A stretch of DNA of 6,569 nucleotides from CALXJM01 sp963930325 (lineage in GTDB: Bacteria > Bacillota > Clostridia > TANB77 > CAG-508): the NCBI GenBank assembly GCA_963930325.1, contig CAWVME010000067.1:1-6569 (forward strand). Reading direction: 5' to 3'. This document shows, piece by piece, positions 6,188-6,569 of this stretch (positions are counted from its first letter, which is position 1; each line of letters begins with the position of its first letter). Under the pieces are notes generated by a model, which saw nothing but the letters and a program-made list of their open reading frames with translations, did no database searches and was not told the origin of the DNA. The position numbers were made by a program, and so were the translations under genes.

Positions 6188-6304
6188 ATGAAGACTGCAA
6201 ATCGTTGGGGCTGTAACACACAAGTAAATATTAAAAAAGAAATAAAGAATAGAAACCTAACCATCTTAAAGTTAGATAAAACTAACTATATAAGAGATGG
6301 TTAG
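6188..6304 (+). CDS. 38-codon ORF, possible leader peptide or small protein
   Basis: AAGGAG (6175-6180) lies 7 bases before the ATG. The peptide begins MKTANRWGCNTQVNIKKEIK and ends in NYIRDG with TAG at 6302-6304. It is basic, not hydrophobic, with one Trp and one Cys and no domain I can name. Its last 17 codons are the same bases as a strong terminator, and the stop codon lies inside the terminator's 3' arm. A ribosome reaching the end would therefore melt the stem. This fits a leader-peptide attenuator, but no controlled gene is visible on the plus strand downstream. Alternatives are a small-RNA unit, or the 5' end of a gene whose body was lost and replaced by a terminator. Confidence 0.45.
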   Translation: MKTANRWGCNTQVNIKKEIKNRNLTILKLDKTNYIRDG

Positions 6305-6311
6305 GTTTTTT
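6253..6311 (+). terminator. Strong intrinsic terminator with an inner stem
   Basis: AAACCTAACCATCT (6253-6266) and AGATGGTTAGGTTT (6295-6308) form a perfect 14-bp stem that runs into six Ts (6306-6311). Inside the loop, AGTTAG (6270-6275) and CTAACT (6282-6287) form a second stem. Because the CTAAC and GTTAG arms are repeated, they can also pair sequentially (first with second, third with fourth), which would prevent the long stem. Confidence 0.85.
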
Positions 6312-6347
6312 GCGTATTTTTGAATATTACATTCGTCAAATGAAGAA

Positions 6348-6569
6348 CTAAAAACCGTAGAGCACTCGTAGGGGAGAACATTGTTCTCCCGCCACTTCGT
6401 AGGAATTGCTAATACATTCTACAATCGAAATAACAGCATTATGTTCAAAATATGCGTCCTCCAAGGCGTTTAAGAAATAGGCAAAAATAAATATAGAAAC
6501 ACACTAAAATAAAGAAAAAGCCAAAACTGCTCCAAGGTCGGACTCATTTTTCACATAAAGACTGTTATT
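6348..6569 (-). pseudogene. Broken minus-strand reading frame, probable remnant or dispersed repeat
   Basis: On the minus strand one frame stays open from the window edge to TAG at 6350-6348, except for an inner TAG at 6506-6504. The pieces read about VKNESDLGAVLAFSLF, then VSIFIFAYFLNALEDAYFEH and a further stretch ending in CSPLRVLYGF. There is no RBS or start codon in the window, and the gene, if any, would begin outside it. The hydrophobic run is plausible for a membrane segment but could be a by-product of AT-rich DNA. The same stretch holds a perfect palindrome. It could be a gene remnant or an intergenic repeat whose translation is meaningless. Confidence 0.25.
6363..6412. repeat. Palindrome framed by direct repeats, REP-like
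   Basis: GGGAGAACA and TGTTCTCCC (6372-6390) form a perfect 9-bp inverted repeat around one base. CACTCGTAGG before it and CACTTCGTAGG after it are near-identical direct repeats. It is GC-richer than its surroundings and has no T-run on either side. From memory, Clostridia genomes often carry dispersed intergenic palindromes that begin GTAGGGG and end in CCCGC, as this one does; I cannot confirm the match here. Confidence 0.5.

Noticed and set aside
6363..6412. CRISPR repeat
   Set aside because: Only one palindrome is present, with no regularly spaced copies or spacers.
1..6569. tRNA or rRNA genes
   Set aside because: I saw no cloverleaf with TTCGANNC-type arms and no rRNA-like sequence on either strand.

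Overview
The window is AT-rich, with strong purine-rich ribosome binding sites and tightly spaced genes of low-GC Firmicute type: cysteine desulfurase, CdaA, TruA and RecG. The best guess is a Clostridia-like organism, perhaps an uncultivated gut lineage. TAG is used as a normal stop (cdaA and the gene ending at 5424), so a general amber reassignment is not supported.

Layout. Positions 79-1257 hold a NifS/IscS-type cysteine desulfurase, followed by a perfect hairpin. Positions 1329-5424 are a close-packed, same-strand cluster: a 37-residue single-span membrane miniprotein, the diadenylate cyclase cdaA, the tRNA pseudouridine synthase truA, the helicase recG and a 63-residue two-span membrane protein. 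These are mostly housekeeping functions (c-di-AMP synthesis, tRNA modification, replication-fork rescue), probably cotranscribed. The usual cdaA partners cdaR and glmM are not here.

The most striking signal is in truA and recG. Each is full-length only if one base is skipped (+1 frameshift). Both shifts fall exactly at an in-frame CGG codon (2818-2820 and 3665-3667), and these are the only two in-frame CGG codons I can find in the roughly 1,700 codons of the cluster plus the desulfurase. The CGG trinucleotide occurs about fourteen more times out of phase without disturbing a frame. In both cases skipping C and resuming at GGN (Gly), or reading CGGN as a quadruplet, restores a protein of family length. 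This could be +1 frameshifting at a rare or unassigned CGG codon. Two sequencing errors remain the null hypothesis.

Positions 5430-6090 form a separate transcription unit: a good sigma-A type promoter, a long leader hairpin, a near-ideal RBS, a 155-codon frame broken by an amber codon at position 17, and a strong terminator. Its codon use is GC-richer than its neighbours', which suggests a foreign origin. Positions 6120-6311 form a third, tiny unit: promoter, RBS, 38-codon ORF and a terminator whose stem contains the ORF's stop codon. The last 250 bases contain a perfect palindrome and a broken minus-strand reading frame. They look like a dispersed intergenic repeat or gene remnant rather than an active gene.
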